This document shows, one piece after another, positions 18,231 through 26,733 of a DNA stretch of 64,000 nt (within the stretch, counting starts at the first letter, position 1; each line of letters opens with the position of its first letter). Below the pieces are notes generated by a model. That model was not told the origin of the DNA and ran no database searches. It saw only the letters and a program-made list of their open reading frames with translations. A program made the translations under genes and the position numbers. The stretch is from HGM04593 sp045636125 (GTDB lineage Bacteria > Bacteroidota > Bacteroidia > Bacteroidales > Bacteroidaceae): positions 62,001 to 126,000 of the forward strand of contig JAZTWX010000010.1 in assembly GCA_045636125.1 (NCBI GenBank), in the 5' to 3' direction.

Positions 18231-18261
18231 ATAGAGCGCTGCACACAGCGCTCTATTTCTT
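18231..18261 (+). terminator. Terminator of the plsC-like gene
   Basis: The 11-base arms ATAGAGCGCTG and CAGCGCTCTAT have a CACA loop and are followed by a T-rich tail. Confidence 0.85.
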
Positions 18262-18332
18262 TTTCCCACATTCAAAAAACCACAAATTACCCCTTGCACG
18301 ACAACATTTTACAACAAAAACAGGCACTTTGG

Positions 18333-18384
18333 TAACTTTGCACTTTCAACACAACCGAAGAGTGCATTTTTTAACGTATCTTCG
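18333..18384 (+). promoter_or_regulatory. Two candidate promoters of the S46 peptidase gene
   Basis: TAACTTTG at 18333-18340 is a perfect -7 match; TATCTTCG at 18377-18384 has one mismatch. They lie 82 and 38 bases before the ATG at 18423, so transcription may start at two sites. Confidence 0.5.
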
Positions 18385-18422
18385 CATAGAGAAAACACAT
18401 TAATCAAAAAAATAACAAAAGA

Positions 18423-20558
18423 ATGAAGAAAACCCTGCTTACACTGCTCATTGCAGTAACCACCCTCCCCGCCCTTGCCGACGAGGGTATGTGGCTCTTG
18501 CAGCTCATGCGCAGCCACAATCTCGAAAAGCCTATGCGCGAGCTTGGCCTTGAACTCACAGCCGACGACATCTACGATCCTTCGGCTCCCTCACTTAAAG
18601 ACGCTATCGGAATTTTCGGAGGCGGATGCACAGGAGAAATCGTTTCGCCCAACGGCCTCATTCTCACCAACCACCACTGCGGATACAGCTACATTCAGCA
18701 GCTGAGCGCTGTGGGACGCAACTTCTTGCGCGACGGTTTCTGGAGCCAGAGCTACGCCGAGGAACTCCCCTGCAAAGACATCAATTTCACATTCGTTGCC
18801 GAAATCAAGGATGTTACCGACGAGGTAAATAACCGCGTAGCAAACGGCAAGCTCAGCGAGCAGGATTCGTTCAGCGCAAGCGCGTTGGCGGCTGTTGCAA
18901 AAGAGCTGTTCGATGCCGACACAATTAAGGGCAAAGAGCACCTCACTCCCCAGCTGCTCCCCTACTTTGCCGGCAACAAATACTACCTTGTATATTATAA
19001 GAAATATACCGACGTGCGCTTGGTGGGTACTCCTCCCAACTCAATAGGCAAGTTCGGTGGAGAGACCGACAACTGGATGTGGCCCCGCCACACAGGCGAC
19101 TTTTCGGTATTCCGTGTGTATGCCGACTCTCTTGGCAACCCCGCACCCTACAGCGAAAAGAACATCCCCTTGCACACTCCCAAATACCTCAAGATTTCGC
19201 TCGCAGGCATTGACTACGACGACTTTGCAATGATTATGGGCTTCCCCGGCAGCACATCGCGCTACCTCACAGGCGACGAGGTAAAGCATCGTATGTTCTC
19301 GCAGAACGAGCCCCGCGTGGCTATGCGCGACGCATCGCTCAAAGTTATCCGCGAGGAGATGGAGAAGGACGAGGCCGTGAACATTCAGTATGCAAGCAAA
19401 ATGGCCCGTATAAGCAACTACTGGAAGAACTCCATCGGTATGAACAAGGCCATTGTGGAGAACAAGGTGGTTGAAACAAAATTGGAGAAAGAGGCCGCCT
19501 TCAAGAAATTTGCCGAGGAAGTTGGCAACAACGACTATGCAACCGTTGTAGCAAAGATAAACGAGGCTGTAAACGCACGTAGCCGCCAGGAGTATCTGCT
19601 CACACTCACAAGCGAAATTCTGAACAACGTGGAATTCGTTCCCCGCAACCTCTATTCAACAAGCGAGACATTCAAAAGCAAGGAAAATGCAGAGAAAGAG
19701 GCAAAAGCCATCTACCCGTGGATACACAACCGCGACTACAACCACAACGTAGACCGCAACGTGGCTAAAGGCGTGTTTGCAACCTATATGTCTCTCACAA
19801 CTGAGGACGAGCGCCCTGCATTGCTCAACGAAATGAACAAGAAGTACAAAGGCAATATTGCAAAATACATCGACGATGTTTACGACAACTCTATAATGGC
19901 AAACGAGAAGAATTTCAACAAATATCTCAAAAAGCCCACAGAGAAAGCCGTTAAAAACGACCTCGGAGCACAGTTGCGCAAGGCCGTGCTGGACAAATAC
20001 CAGGAACTCGCAGCCGAGAAAGCAAGCTTCGACTCAATAATCAACCCCTTGCACAAGACCTACCTTAAAGGCCTTATGGAGATGGCAGGCGGCGCACCTA
20101 TGGCACCCGACGCAAACTTCACAATGCGCCTCACATATGGTAGCATCAAGGCATACCAGCCCAAGGACGGTGTTACATACAACCACTACACCACCCTCAA
20201 CGGAGTAATGGAGAAAGAGGACAGCACAAGCAGCGAATTCACCGTGCCTGCACGCCTCAAAGAACTCTACATTGCCAAGGATTACGGTTGCTACGCATTG
20301 CCCAACGGTGATATGCCCGTAGCCTTCCTCAGCACCAACGACATTACCGGCGGTAACAGCGGAAGCCCCATTATGAACGCACGCGGCGAACTCATCGGCC
20401 TTGCATTCGACGGCAACTGGGAGTCACTCAGCAGCGACATCAACTTCAACAAGAAACTGCAGCGTTGCATCAACGTGGACATCAGATACGTACTCTTCAT
20501 CATAGACAAATTCGGTGGTTGCAAACGCCTTGTCGACGAGATGACAATTGTACAATAA
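18423..20558 (+). CDS. S46 family dipeptidyl peptidase, DPP7-like
   Basis: This 711-residue protease has a 19-residue signal peptide (cut near ALA-DE) and should act in the periplasm, releasing dipeptides from the N-termini of imported oligopeptides. S46 catalytic residues are visible: His in LTNHHCGYSY (about 84), Asp in WPRHTGDF (about 226) and Ser in GGNSGSP (about 645). Eighteen residues after the serine, the position that sets P1 preference is glycine (LAFDGNWES). In characterised enzymes Gly there gives DPP7 (hydrophobic P1) and Arg gives DPP11 (acidic P1). It is a single-gene unit. The family is typical of peptide-using Bacteroidota. Confidence 0.93.
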   Translation: MKKTLLTLLIAVTTLPALADEGMWLLQLMRSHNLEKPMRELGLELTADDIYDPSAPSLKDAIGIFGGGCTGEIVSPNGLILTNHHCGYSYIQQLSAVGRNFLRDGFWSQSYAEELPCKDINFTFVAEIKDVTDEVNNRVANGKLSEQDSFSASALAAVAKELFDADTIKGKEHLTPQLLPYFAGNKYYLVYYKKYTDVRLVGTPPNSIGKFGGETDNWMWPRHTGDFSVFRVYADSLGNPAPYSEKNIPLHTPKYLKISLAGIDYDDFAMIMGFPGSTSRYLTGDEVKHRMFSQNEPRVAMRDASLKVIREEMEKDEAVNIQYASKMARISNYWKNSIGMNKAIVENKVVETKLEKEAAFKKFAEEVGNNDYATVVAKINEAVNARSRQEYLLTLTSEILNNVEFVPRNLYSTSETFKSKENAEKEAKAIYPWIHNRDYNHNVDRNVAKGVFATYMSLTTEDERPALLNEMNKKYKGNIAKYIDDVYDNSIMANEKNFNKYLKKPTEKAVKNDLGAQLRKAVLDKYQELAAEKASFDSIINPLHKTYLKGLMEMAGGAPMAPDANFTMRLTYGSIKAYQPKDGVTYNHYTTLNGVMEKEDSTSSEFTVPARLKELYIAKDYGCYALPNGDMPVAFLSTNDITGGNSGSPIMNARGELIGLAFDGNWESLSSDINFNKKLQRCINVDIRYVLFIIDKFGGCKRLVDEMTIVQ

Positions 20559-20585
20559 CACACAACTGCACCGGCAGCATCTGCG

Positions 20586-20616
20586 GGGGAACGACGCGTC
20601 GTTCCCCTGCTTTTTT
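20586..20616 (+). terminator. Terminator of the S46 peptidase gene
   Basis: A 22-base perfect palindrome centred on GACGCGTC, with arms GGGGAACGA and TCGTTCCCC, is followed by TGC and six T residues. Confidence 0.9.
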
Positions 20617-20930
20617 ATATGCCCACACTAAACATTGAAGCGACGCGCAAGGCAACACACACATACCCGGCCGAGCATAACCCAGGCAGCGTGCCCAATG
20701 CCTGCAGAAACAGCGCAAAAGACCGTGAGTATTATAAAGCCGATGAAAGGCTGTTAAAAACAACAGAAGCCCTGTCAGAGGCCAACGCACCTGCACTACC
20801 TTAGCGCGAAAAGAACGCTGCAAGGCAAAGAAAAGGGCGCGTGCAGCATATATTACCGGGCACAACAACATAATGCCTCCCTGCGCTCTAAAAAGGCGCA
20901 GGGAGGCATATGCTTTAAGGGTTATGCAAT
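20617..20930. other. Gene-free spacer with one strong hairpin
   Basis: About 310 bases between two terminators show no gene I can support. At 20873-20886 and 20896-20909 two perfect 14-base arms (ATGCCTCCCTGCGC and its complement) enclose a nine-base loop, but neither side has a T-run. A weak -7-like TACCTTAG on the + strand lies about 70 bases before the hairpin. A small RNA is possible but unproven. Confidence 0.35.
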
Positions 20931-20972
20931 AAAAAAGTATGACTCAATTTGAAAATTGAGTCATACTTTTAC
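20931..20972 (-). terminator. Terminator of the exbB-exbD operon
   Basis: The 18-base arms 20933-20950 and 20953-20970 are perfect complements, A-rich on one flank and T-rich on the other, about 40 bases past the last exbD stop codon. Confidence 0.85.
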
Positions 20973-21011
20973 TTATAGTTACCCGCCGTGGCGAGTCATT
21001 TACTTTTTCTC

Positions 21012-21473
21012 TTATCGCTGAGAAGATGAGTACACAATACTCAACGCCCAAGCTTTACGAAGCTCCATCTTGACGTCGGTGATAATACCCATTGAGGTGT
21101 TCACGTCGGCTTTAATAGAGATTTTCATAAAAGGCTTGTCGCGCTCAGCCAAACTCTCACGCTCGTCCTGTACATACTCGCGAATGTGCGATACATCGGC
21201 AAATTTGTCGTTGAGCTGAATGCGGCTCGACGCACCAAGCTTCGCGCGGTAGTCGCGTGTGGGCTTACCAATGTAGATATTCGATACCAAAGACTTACGC
21301 TCGAGCTTCTCCAACTCGGTTCCCTGAGGGATTTTGAACTCCACCTTCAACTCTACTTCACGCATTGATGTTACAATCATAAAGAAGAAGAGGATAGAGA
21401 AAATCAAGTCAGGCAATGACGAGGTGTTCAATTCGGGCAATTCTGCCTTTTCTTTCTTTCCGAACTTGCTCAT
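21012..21473 (-). CDS. ExbD/TolR family protein, second copy
   Basis: This 153-residue inner-membrane protein has one N-terminal transmembrane helix (about residues 18-38, PDLIFSILFFFMIVTSM) and a periplasmic domain. In ExbBD complexes, ExbD uses a membrane aspartate in the proton path; here D22 in SLPDLIFS fits that role. The C-terminal part (IKADVNTSMGIITDVKMELR) matches the periplasmic ExbD fold. It is the last of four genes and starts five bases after the first exbD. The pair may supply the two ExbD copies of a TonB energising complex. Confidence 0.9.
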   Translation of the reverse strand: MSKFGKKEKAELPELNTSSLPDLIFSILFFFMIVTSMREVELKVEFKIPQGTELEKLERKSLVSNIYIGKPTRDYRAKLGASSRIQLNDKFADVSHIREYVQDERESLAERDKPFMKISIKADVNTSMGIITDVKMELRKAWALSIVYSSSQR

Positions 21474-21478
21474 AATTA

Positions 21479-22075
21479 TTACTGGTTATATGTACGGGGC
21501 TCGGCCTCCGATATCATTGTTTTATAATACATACGGCAAGCAAATTGCTGATCCTCGTTGCACTCGGCAAACGGGCGACCGAATGTTTTTCTCGCCAATT
21601 CGTCGCGTAACTCGTTGTAGGCACCATACAACTCATTTTCTACCTGGAAATAGGTGTCGTAATTGGTTGCACGGTCGGTCTGCAACGATATAACGTGCTT
21701 GCTTGTCACCATCTGCACTCCGAAGGGATCGGGAAGTTTCTCGGCGTGCTTTTCGGGATAGTCGGCACGGTTGTCGGGGTTGGCAATAAACTCTTTTGCC
21801 AATGCGCGCAACTCTGTAACAGGAATAATGAAAGGTTTCTTCTCACCCTGGGTGATAAGAATTTCGTTATTCATATTCACATTCACCACCAAGCTGTTGC
21901 GTTTACGAATCTTGGGAGGATCCTGCAAATCCTGTTCTTCGGGAGGGTTGGGCAGACGTACCTGCAAACCGCGGTCGGTATCCATTGATGTGGTTACCAA
22001 GAAGAATATGAGCAAGATGAACGAGATGTCGGCCGTTGAACTGGCGTTAATTCCCGGAACTTTTCTTTTACCCAT
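21479..22075 (-). CDS. ExbD/TolR family protein, first copy
   Basis: This 198-residue protein is longer than the usual 135-150. A single transmembrane helix (about 15-32) carries the conserved aspartate in TADISFILLIFFLVTTSM. The periplasmic part contains NNEILITQGEKKPFIIPVTE. A C-terminal extension of about 50 residues includes two cysteines (AECNEDQQFACRMYY) that could form a disulfide. It lies between the unknown membrane gene (four-base gap) and the second exbD. In this phylum the complex typically powers TonB-dependent outer-membrane receptors. Confidence 0.92.
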   Translation of the reverse strand: MGKRKVPGINASSTADISFILLIFFLVTTSMDTDRGLQVRLPNPPEEQDLQDPPKIRKRNSLVVNVNMNNEILITQGEKKPFIIPVTELRALAKEFIANPDNRADYPEKHAEKLPDPFGVQMVTSKHVISLQTDRATNYDTYFQVENELYGAYNELRDELARKTFGRPFAECNEDQQFACRMYYKTMISEAEPRTYNQ

Positions 22076-22079
22076 TTTA

Positions 22080-22574
22080 TTACGCTTTTACTTTGTTAAA
22101 ATTCTTGAATACACCTGCGAGGCTGAGGATCAAAGCAACAACCGACACAGAGATAAGAACGTACTGCACGTAGATGCAAACGTCGGTAATAGTCAAAATA
22201 GTTGCATCCTCGAACCACTCGTTGTTTATGCGGATGGGAGCTGTTGAAGAGAACAGATAAGCCACCACAAACAGAGCTGCCATAGCACCCAACGCTCCAA
22301 GGCTCTTAAGAGCAGCTTTGGGGTTAGTCTTCAAAGAGGCACCGAACTGCATAAGACCGAACACTACAATGCCGGCTACGCCCACTGCCAAAAGTCCATA
22401 CATCCAGAACATGAGGAGGTCGGTGAACTGAGGGTCGGTAGCGTATGAACCACCAGTAACAACTGACTGGTTGTCATAGCCGACGCCGTAGAACAGAACA
22501 AGCACAATTGCTGTTATGCCCATAAGCCCCATAAAGACGTATGACGATATTTTATTAGAAACTTCAGCTTTCAT
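22080..22574 (-). CDS. Unknown four-helix membrane protein inside the exb operon
   Basis: I do not recognise this 164-residue protein. It shows four hydrophobic segments, about residues 11-30, 50-77, 89-111 and 130-155, with short loops and a basic C-terminus (GVFKNFNKVKA), so it is an inner-membrane protein. No catalytic motif is visible. It sits between exbB (27-base gap) and the first exbD (four-base gap) on the same strand and should be made with them, which suggests it belongs to the ExbB-ExbD-TonB energising complex or its assembly. That role is inferred only from position. Confidence 0.8.
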   Translation of the reverse strand: MKAEVSNKISSYVFMGLMGITAIVLVLFYGVGYDNQSVVTGGSYATDPQFTDLLMFWMYGLLAVGVAGIVVFGLMQFGASLKTNPKAALKSLGALGAMAALFVVAYLFSSTAPIRINNEWFEDATILTITDVCIYVQYVLISVSVVALILSLAGVFKNFNKVKA

Positions 22575-22601
22575 AATTACTTTTTTTATAGCTGTTTGTA
22601 A

Positions 22602-23423
22602 TTACTTCTTCAAGTTGTACTTTGTGAGAAGGTCGAGAAGAATGATTGAAGAGTCCTCCATATCGGCTGTAAGAGCCTCAATCTTGCTGAGGATGTAGTT
22701 GTAGAACACCTGGAGAACAAGAGCTACGACAATACCGTAGATAGTGGTGATAAGAGCCACTTTCATACCGCCGGCAACGATAGTCGGAGAAATATCACCT
22801 GCACGCTGGATTTCGTCGAATGACATAACCATACCGATCACAGTACCCAAGAATCCGAGTGAAGGAGCCATAGCGATGAAGAGAGTAATCCAAGAACAAC
22901 CCTTCTCCAAGAGACCGCTCTGAACGCTGCCGTAAGAAACGATTGAACGCTCAACGGTGTCCAGGCCCTCGTCGATACGGAGCAAACCCTGGTAGCAGAT
23001 AGCAGCAACGGGACCAGCTGTGTTGCGGCAGATATCCTTTGCCTTCTCAACATCTTTTGCCTCCAAAGCAGCAGCGATAGACTCCATAAGTTTCTTTGTG
23101 TTAACCTCTGCAAGGCTCAAATAGATAATACGCTCGATGCAGAAAGCCAAACCGATAACCATAGCGATGGCAACCAATGACATAAACGCTGCATCACCCT
23201 CGATGAACTTTGTCTTCAAAGCTTTGTGGAAACCTTCCTGCTCAGCCTCCTCAACTACTGCGGGAGCCTCTTCTGCAACAGCCTCCTCAGCAACTGCTGT
23301 AGAGTCTGTAGCTGTTGAATCACTTACCTCTGTAGCAACAGGAGCAGCATCCTGTGCGTAAACCATTTGGGTACCGAATGTAAACATACCCATAATTGCA
23401 ACAATTGCAAAAAGCTTTTTCAT
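22602..23423 (-). CDS. MotA/TolQ/ExbB proton channel family protein with signal peptide
   Basis: This 273-residue ExbB-like protein should form the pentameric proton channel that works with ExbD to drive TonB. It begins with a cleavable-looking signal peptide (cut near residue 23, VYAQ-DA). An Ala/Glu-rich segment of about 40 residues follows (EEAVAEEAPAVVEEAEQ), which E. coli ExbB lacks. The MotA/TolQ/ExbB domain then fills residues about 75-270, with three membrane helices. The conserved GLLEKGCSWITLFIAMAPSL-type block and LGTVIGMVMSFDEIQ are present. It is the first gene of the operon, 54 bases downstream of tRNA-Ser with no obvious promoter between. Confidence 0.92.
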   Translation of the reverse strand: MKKLFAIVAIMGMFTFGTQMVYAQDAAPVATEVSDSTATDSTAVAEEAVAEEAPAVVEEAEQEGFHKALKTKFIEGDAAFMSLVAIAMVIGLAFCIERIIYLSLAEVNTKKLMESIAAALEAKDVEKAKDICRNTAGPVAAICYQGLLRIDEGLDTVERSIVSYGSVQSGLLEKGCSWITLFIAMAPSLGFLGTVIGMVMSFDEIQRAGDISPTIVAGGMKVALITTIYGIVVALVLQVFYNYILSKIEALTADMEDSSIILLDLLTKYNLKK

Positions 23424-23476
23424 TGTGTGTAATTTTTAGAGTTGATATTTTAAGTTAATATTATTCATTAATCCAG

Positions 23477-23564
23477 CGGAAGGAGGGGGATTCGAACCCC
23501 CGATACGCTTTTGACGTATACACGCTTTCCAGGCGTGCCTCTTCAACCACTCGAGCATCTTTCC
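23477..23564 (-). tRNA. tRNA-Ser (anticodon GGA)
   Basis: The 88-base gene folds as a serine tRNA. The anticodon arm CACGC-CTGGAAA-GCGTG gives anticodon GGA, there is a long variable arm (TATACGT / GCGTA), and the T-arm is GGGGG-TTCGAAT-CCCCC. The acceptor stem GGAAAGA / TCCTTCC pairs except for an A-C mismatch at the fifth pair. The 3' CCA is not encoded. It reads serine UCC/UCU codons. The exbB start codon lies 54 bases downstream on the same strand. Confidence 0.93.
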
Positions 23565-23797
23565 TTGTTTTCGGCAGGACAAAACACCTGCTAATCGGGT
23601 GCAAGATACAAAAATTTTCGCAACCTGCACTTTATTTCACGGCAAAAGTAAGTTTTTTTTTCAAATGAATAAAGTTTTATAAAAAATCCTTTTGCATAAA
23701 ACACAAAAAAAAGAGCCGCATAGAGTTTTTTAACAAATTTACATATATAAAAACGGAGAAAAGAAAGAAAAATTACTCTGTTTATTATTTTATTGGT

Positions 23798-23805
23798 TAC
23801 TTTTG
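23798..23805 (+). promoter_or_regulatory. lpxK promoter -7 element
   Basis: TACTTTTG is a perfect TAnnTTTG match. Its expected transcription start, about 23812, makes the in-frame ATG at 23793 impossible and favours the ATG at 23829 (or 23814 with almost no leader). Confidence 0.55.
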
Positions 23806-23828
23806 CGTTGAGTATGAAAGAAGCATTT

Positions 23829-24899
23829 ATGCAAGGGAAAAAGAACATAGCAAAACTTATTGCAGACATTGCCAACCCCTACCGTTGGATAACCGCGCTG
23901 CGCAACTACGCGTTCGACAAGGGGTGGATAAAAAGCACTGCGTTCGATATTCCCATCATATGCATAGGCAATATCACCGTGGGCGGCACAGGGAAAACCC
24001 CGCACACCGAATACCTTGTGCGCCTGCTCGAAGAGAGAGAGAAGGTGACGGTATTGAGCCGCGGTTACGGCCGCAAGAGCAAAGGCTACATTATGAGCGA
24101 CGAAAAGAGCCCTATGAGCCTCATCGGCGACGAACCGCACCAGATAAAGACAAAATTCCCGCTATCGGGCGTTGCCGTGTGCGAGAAACGCGTCACAGGC
24201 GTACAGAATATCCTTGCCGAGAGAAAAGAGACCGGCGTCATTCTACTCGACGATGCTTTCCAGCACAGACATATAAAAGCAGGGCTTTACATTCTGCTTG
24301 TCGACAGCAACCGCCCCATATGGAACGACTGCGTGCTGCCCTTCGGCCGCTTGCGCGAGAGCGATAACGGCGCCAAGAGGGCCGACATTGTAATTCTCAC
24401 AAAGTGCAGCGAGAACATAAGCCGCGAATTTATGGACAATTGCAAAGCACACCTGAAAACAAAAAAAGGAGTTCCCGTGTTCTTTTCAAAAATGGCATAC
24501 GGCAAGCCCTACCACATTTTTGAGCCACAGCGGCACGCTGTCATCGAAAAAGGGCGTAACGTGCTTTTGCTCACCGGAATTGCAAAGCCCGAGCCATTGA
24601 AAAAAGAGATTGAAAGCCGTGGCGCAAATGTAACGCTCGTACAGTATGCCGACCACCACAATTTCACCACAAAGGACATTGAGGAGATTGCAAGGAGATT
24701 CAACCGTCTGGAAGGCGAAAAGCTCATTATAACAACCGAGAAAGACGCCACAAGAGTGCGCGAGATACAGGGTCTGCCGGCAGCCATAAAGGAGAATATT
24801 TACGCAATGCCCATTGAGATAAAGATTATAAACGGAGAAGAAGATAAGTTTAACCAAATAATTACCGATTATGTTACAGAAAATAAAAGAAACAGCTGA
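23829..24899 (+). CDS. lpxK: Tetraacyldisaccharide 4'-kinase (lipid A synthesis)
   Basis: LpxK phosphorylates the 4' position of the lipid A disaccharide at the inner face of the inner membrane. The 356-residue protein (start at the ATG at 23829) has a hydrophobic N-terminal segment and the P-loop GNITVGGTGKTP at about 47-58. The blocks VTVLSRGYGRKSKGY, DEPHQIK and LLDDAFQHRHIKAGL are typical of the family. Its last 29 bases overlap the start of the purine nucleoside phosphorylase gene, so the operon lpxK-PNP-thiL-Imm17-like is tightly packed. The presence of LpxK shows a Gram-negative outer membrane with lipid A. Confidence 0.95.
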   Translation: MQGKKNIAKLIADIANPYRWITALRNYAFDKGWIKSTAFDIPIICIGNITVGGTGKTPHTEYLVRLLEEREKVTVLSRGYGRKSKGYIMSDEKSPMSLIGDEPHQIKTKFPLSGVAVCEKRVTGVQNILAERKETGVILLDDAFQHRHIKAGLYILLVDSNRPIWNDCVLPFGRLRESDNGAKRADIVILTKCSENISREFMDNCKAHLKTKKGVPVFFSKMAYGKPYHIFEPQRHAVIEKGRNVLLLTGIAKPEPLKKEIESRGANVTLVQYADHHNFTTKDIEEIARRFNRLEGEKLIITTEKDATRVREIQGLPAAIKENIYAMPIEIKIINGEEDKFNQIITDYVTENKRNS

Positions 24900-25680
24900 A
24901 TTCTTGAAGGCAAAAATGACAACTGCTCCCGAAACAGCCATCATTCTTGGAACCGGACTCGGCAGCCTTGTCAACGAAATAACCGACAAGTATGAAATAA
25001 AATATGAGGATATCCCCAACTTCCCCCTTTCAACAGTGGAGGGACACTCGGGCAAACTCATCTTCGGCAAGCTGGGCAACAAGGATATTATGGCAATGCA
25101 GGGCCGTTTCCACTACTACGAGGGATACTCTATGAAAGAGGTTACTTTCCCCGTGCGTGTAATGCGCGAGCTTGGCATAAAGACACTTTTTGTATCGAAC
25201 GCAGCAGGTGGTATGAACCCCGATTTCATAATCGGTGACCTTATGATTATAAACGACCACATAAATATGTTCCCCGAACACCCCTTGCGCGGCAAGAACA
25301 TCCCCTACGGCGACCGTTTCCCCGATATGAGCGCAGCCTACTGCCCCAAATTGCGCGCAATGGCCAAGGAGATTGCAGCCGAGAAGGGAATAAGAGTGGT
25401 TGAGGGTGTATATTTGGGTACACAAGGCCCGACATTCGAAACTCCTGCCGAGTATGCAATGTTCCACCGTATGGGCGGCGACGCTGTGGGTATGTCAACC
25501 GTGCCCGAGGTTATTGTGGCACGCCACTGCGGCATAAAGGCTTTTGGAATTTCGGTAATCACCGACTTGGGCATAGAGGGCAAGATTGTAGAGGTGAGCC
25601 ACGAAGAGGTTCAGAAGGCTGCCGACGAGGCACAGCCCCGTATGACCACAATTTTCCGCGAAATCATCAACAGAGCATAA
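24871..25680 (+). CDS. Purine nucleoside phosphorylase
   Basis: This 269-residue cytoplasmic enzyme splits purine nucleosides with phosphate to free base and ribose 1-phosphate for salvage. It belongs to the trimeric PunA/PNP type: phosphate-binding ILGTGLGSL at about 25-33, GRFHYYEGYSM, SNAAGGMNPDF, the base-site glutamate in GTQGPTFETPAEY and VGMSTVPEVIVARH. The start overlaps lpxK by 29 bases and thiL follows after 15 bases. Confidence 0.95.
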   Translation: MLQKIKETAEFLKAKMTTAPETAIILGTGLGSLVNEITDKYEIKYEDIPNFPLSTVEGHSGKLIFGKLGNKDIMAMQGRFHYYEGYSMKEVTFPVRVMRELGIKTLFVSNAAGGMNPDFIIGDLMIINDHINMFPEHPLRGKNIPYGDRFPDMSAAYCPKLRAMAKEIAAEKGIRVVEGVYLGTQGPTFETPAEYAMFHRMGGDAVGMSTVPEVIVARHCGIKAFGISVITDLGIEGKIVEVSHEEVQKAADEAQPRMTTIFREIINRA

Positions 25681-25695
25681 GAGATACAGAAGAGC

Positions 25696-26733
25696 ATGAA
25701 CACAAACAAAAGAACCGAAATTTCGAAATTGGGAGAATTCGGGCTCATAGAGCACCTCACATCGGGCATCACCCCCGCAAACGAAGAGACCGTTGCGGGA
25801 GTGGGCGACGATGCTGCCGTGCTACGCTTCGACAGCGAGACCGACGTGCTTGTGAGCACCGACCTTCTGATGGAAGGAATAAATTTCGACCTCACATATT
25901 TCCCCCTGCGCCACCTTGGCTACAAGGCTGCCATTGCAAACTTTTCAGACATTTACGCAATGAACGGAACGCCTAAACAAATAACAGTGTCCATTGCGTT
26001 GAGCAAGAAATTCTGCATAGAGGATGTTGAGGAATTTTACGAAGGACTCAAACTCGCCTGCAGCCGCCATAATGTCGATATCGTGGGAGGTGACACCACA
26101 TCGTCACTCACAGGCCTTACTATAAGCATCACCGTGATAGGAACTGCACCCAAAGGCACAAGCGTAAAGCGCAGCGGAGCAAAAGAGACCGACCTCATTT
26201 GCGTGAGCGGCAATCTGGGAGCAGCCTATATGGGACTTCAGCTACTCGAGCGTGAAAAGATTGCAACTGCAGGCAAGGACATTGAGCCCGACTTTGCAGG
26301 AAAAGAGTACATTCTGGAGCGCCAGCTCAAGCCCGAGGCACGCAAAGACATCATTGAGAAACTGCGCGAGGAGAATATCACCCCCACAGCAATGATAGAT
26401 ATTTCGGACGGCCTCTCGTCGGAACTTATGCACATTTGCAAGCAGAGCAACAAAGGCTGCCGCATCTACGAGGAGCGCATACCCATTGACTACCAGACAG
26501 CCATTATGGCCGAGGAACTCAATATGAATGTCATTACCTGCGCGCTCAACGGCGGAGACGATTATGAACTGCTCTTTACCGTGCCCATTGCCGACCACGA
26601 AAAGGTAGCCGCAATGAAGGATGTAAAAATCATAGGACACGTTGTCGACAGCAGTATGGGACTTGCACTCATCACCCGCGACGGTGTGGAGATGGAGTTG
26701 CGCGCACAGGGCTGGGTTGAAAAGGATAAATAA
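25696..26733 (+). CDS. thiL: Thiamine-monophosphate kinase
   Basis: ThiL phosphorylates thiamine monophosphate with ATP to thiamine diphosphate, the cofactor used for example by Dxs at the left edge. The 345-residue protein has the AIRS/PurM-like fold signatures: GVGDDAAVLRF near residue 35 (Mg-binding), IVGGDTTSSLTGL near 133 and AMIDISDGLSSEL near 233. The length is typical. Its stop codon shares one base with the start of the small downstream gene (TAATG), so translation is probably coupled. Confidence 0.95.
   Translation: MNTNKRTEISKLGEFGLIEHLTSGITPANEETVAGVGDDAAVLRFDSETDVLVSTDLLMEGINFDLTYFPLRHLGYKAAIANFSDIYAMNGTPKQITVSIALSKKFCIEDVEEFYEGLKLACSRHNVDIVGGDTTSSLTGLTISITVIGTAPKGTSVKRSGAKETDLICVSGNLGAAYMGLQLLEREKIATAGKDIEPDFAGKEYILERQLKPEARKDIIEKLREENITPTAMIDISDGLSSELMHICKQSNKGCRIYEERIPIDYQTAIMAEELNMNVITCALNGGDDYELLFTVPIADHEKVAAMKDVKIIGHVVDSSMGLALITRDGVEMELRAQGWVEKDK

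Noticed and set aside
20500..20871. A 123-codon - strand frame running into the end of the S46 peptidase gene
   Set aside because: It overlaps a real gene and its terminator, has odd Cys/Arg-rich composition and no promoter.
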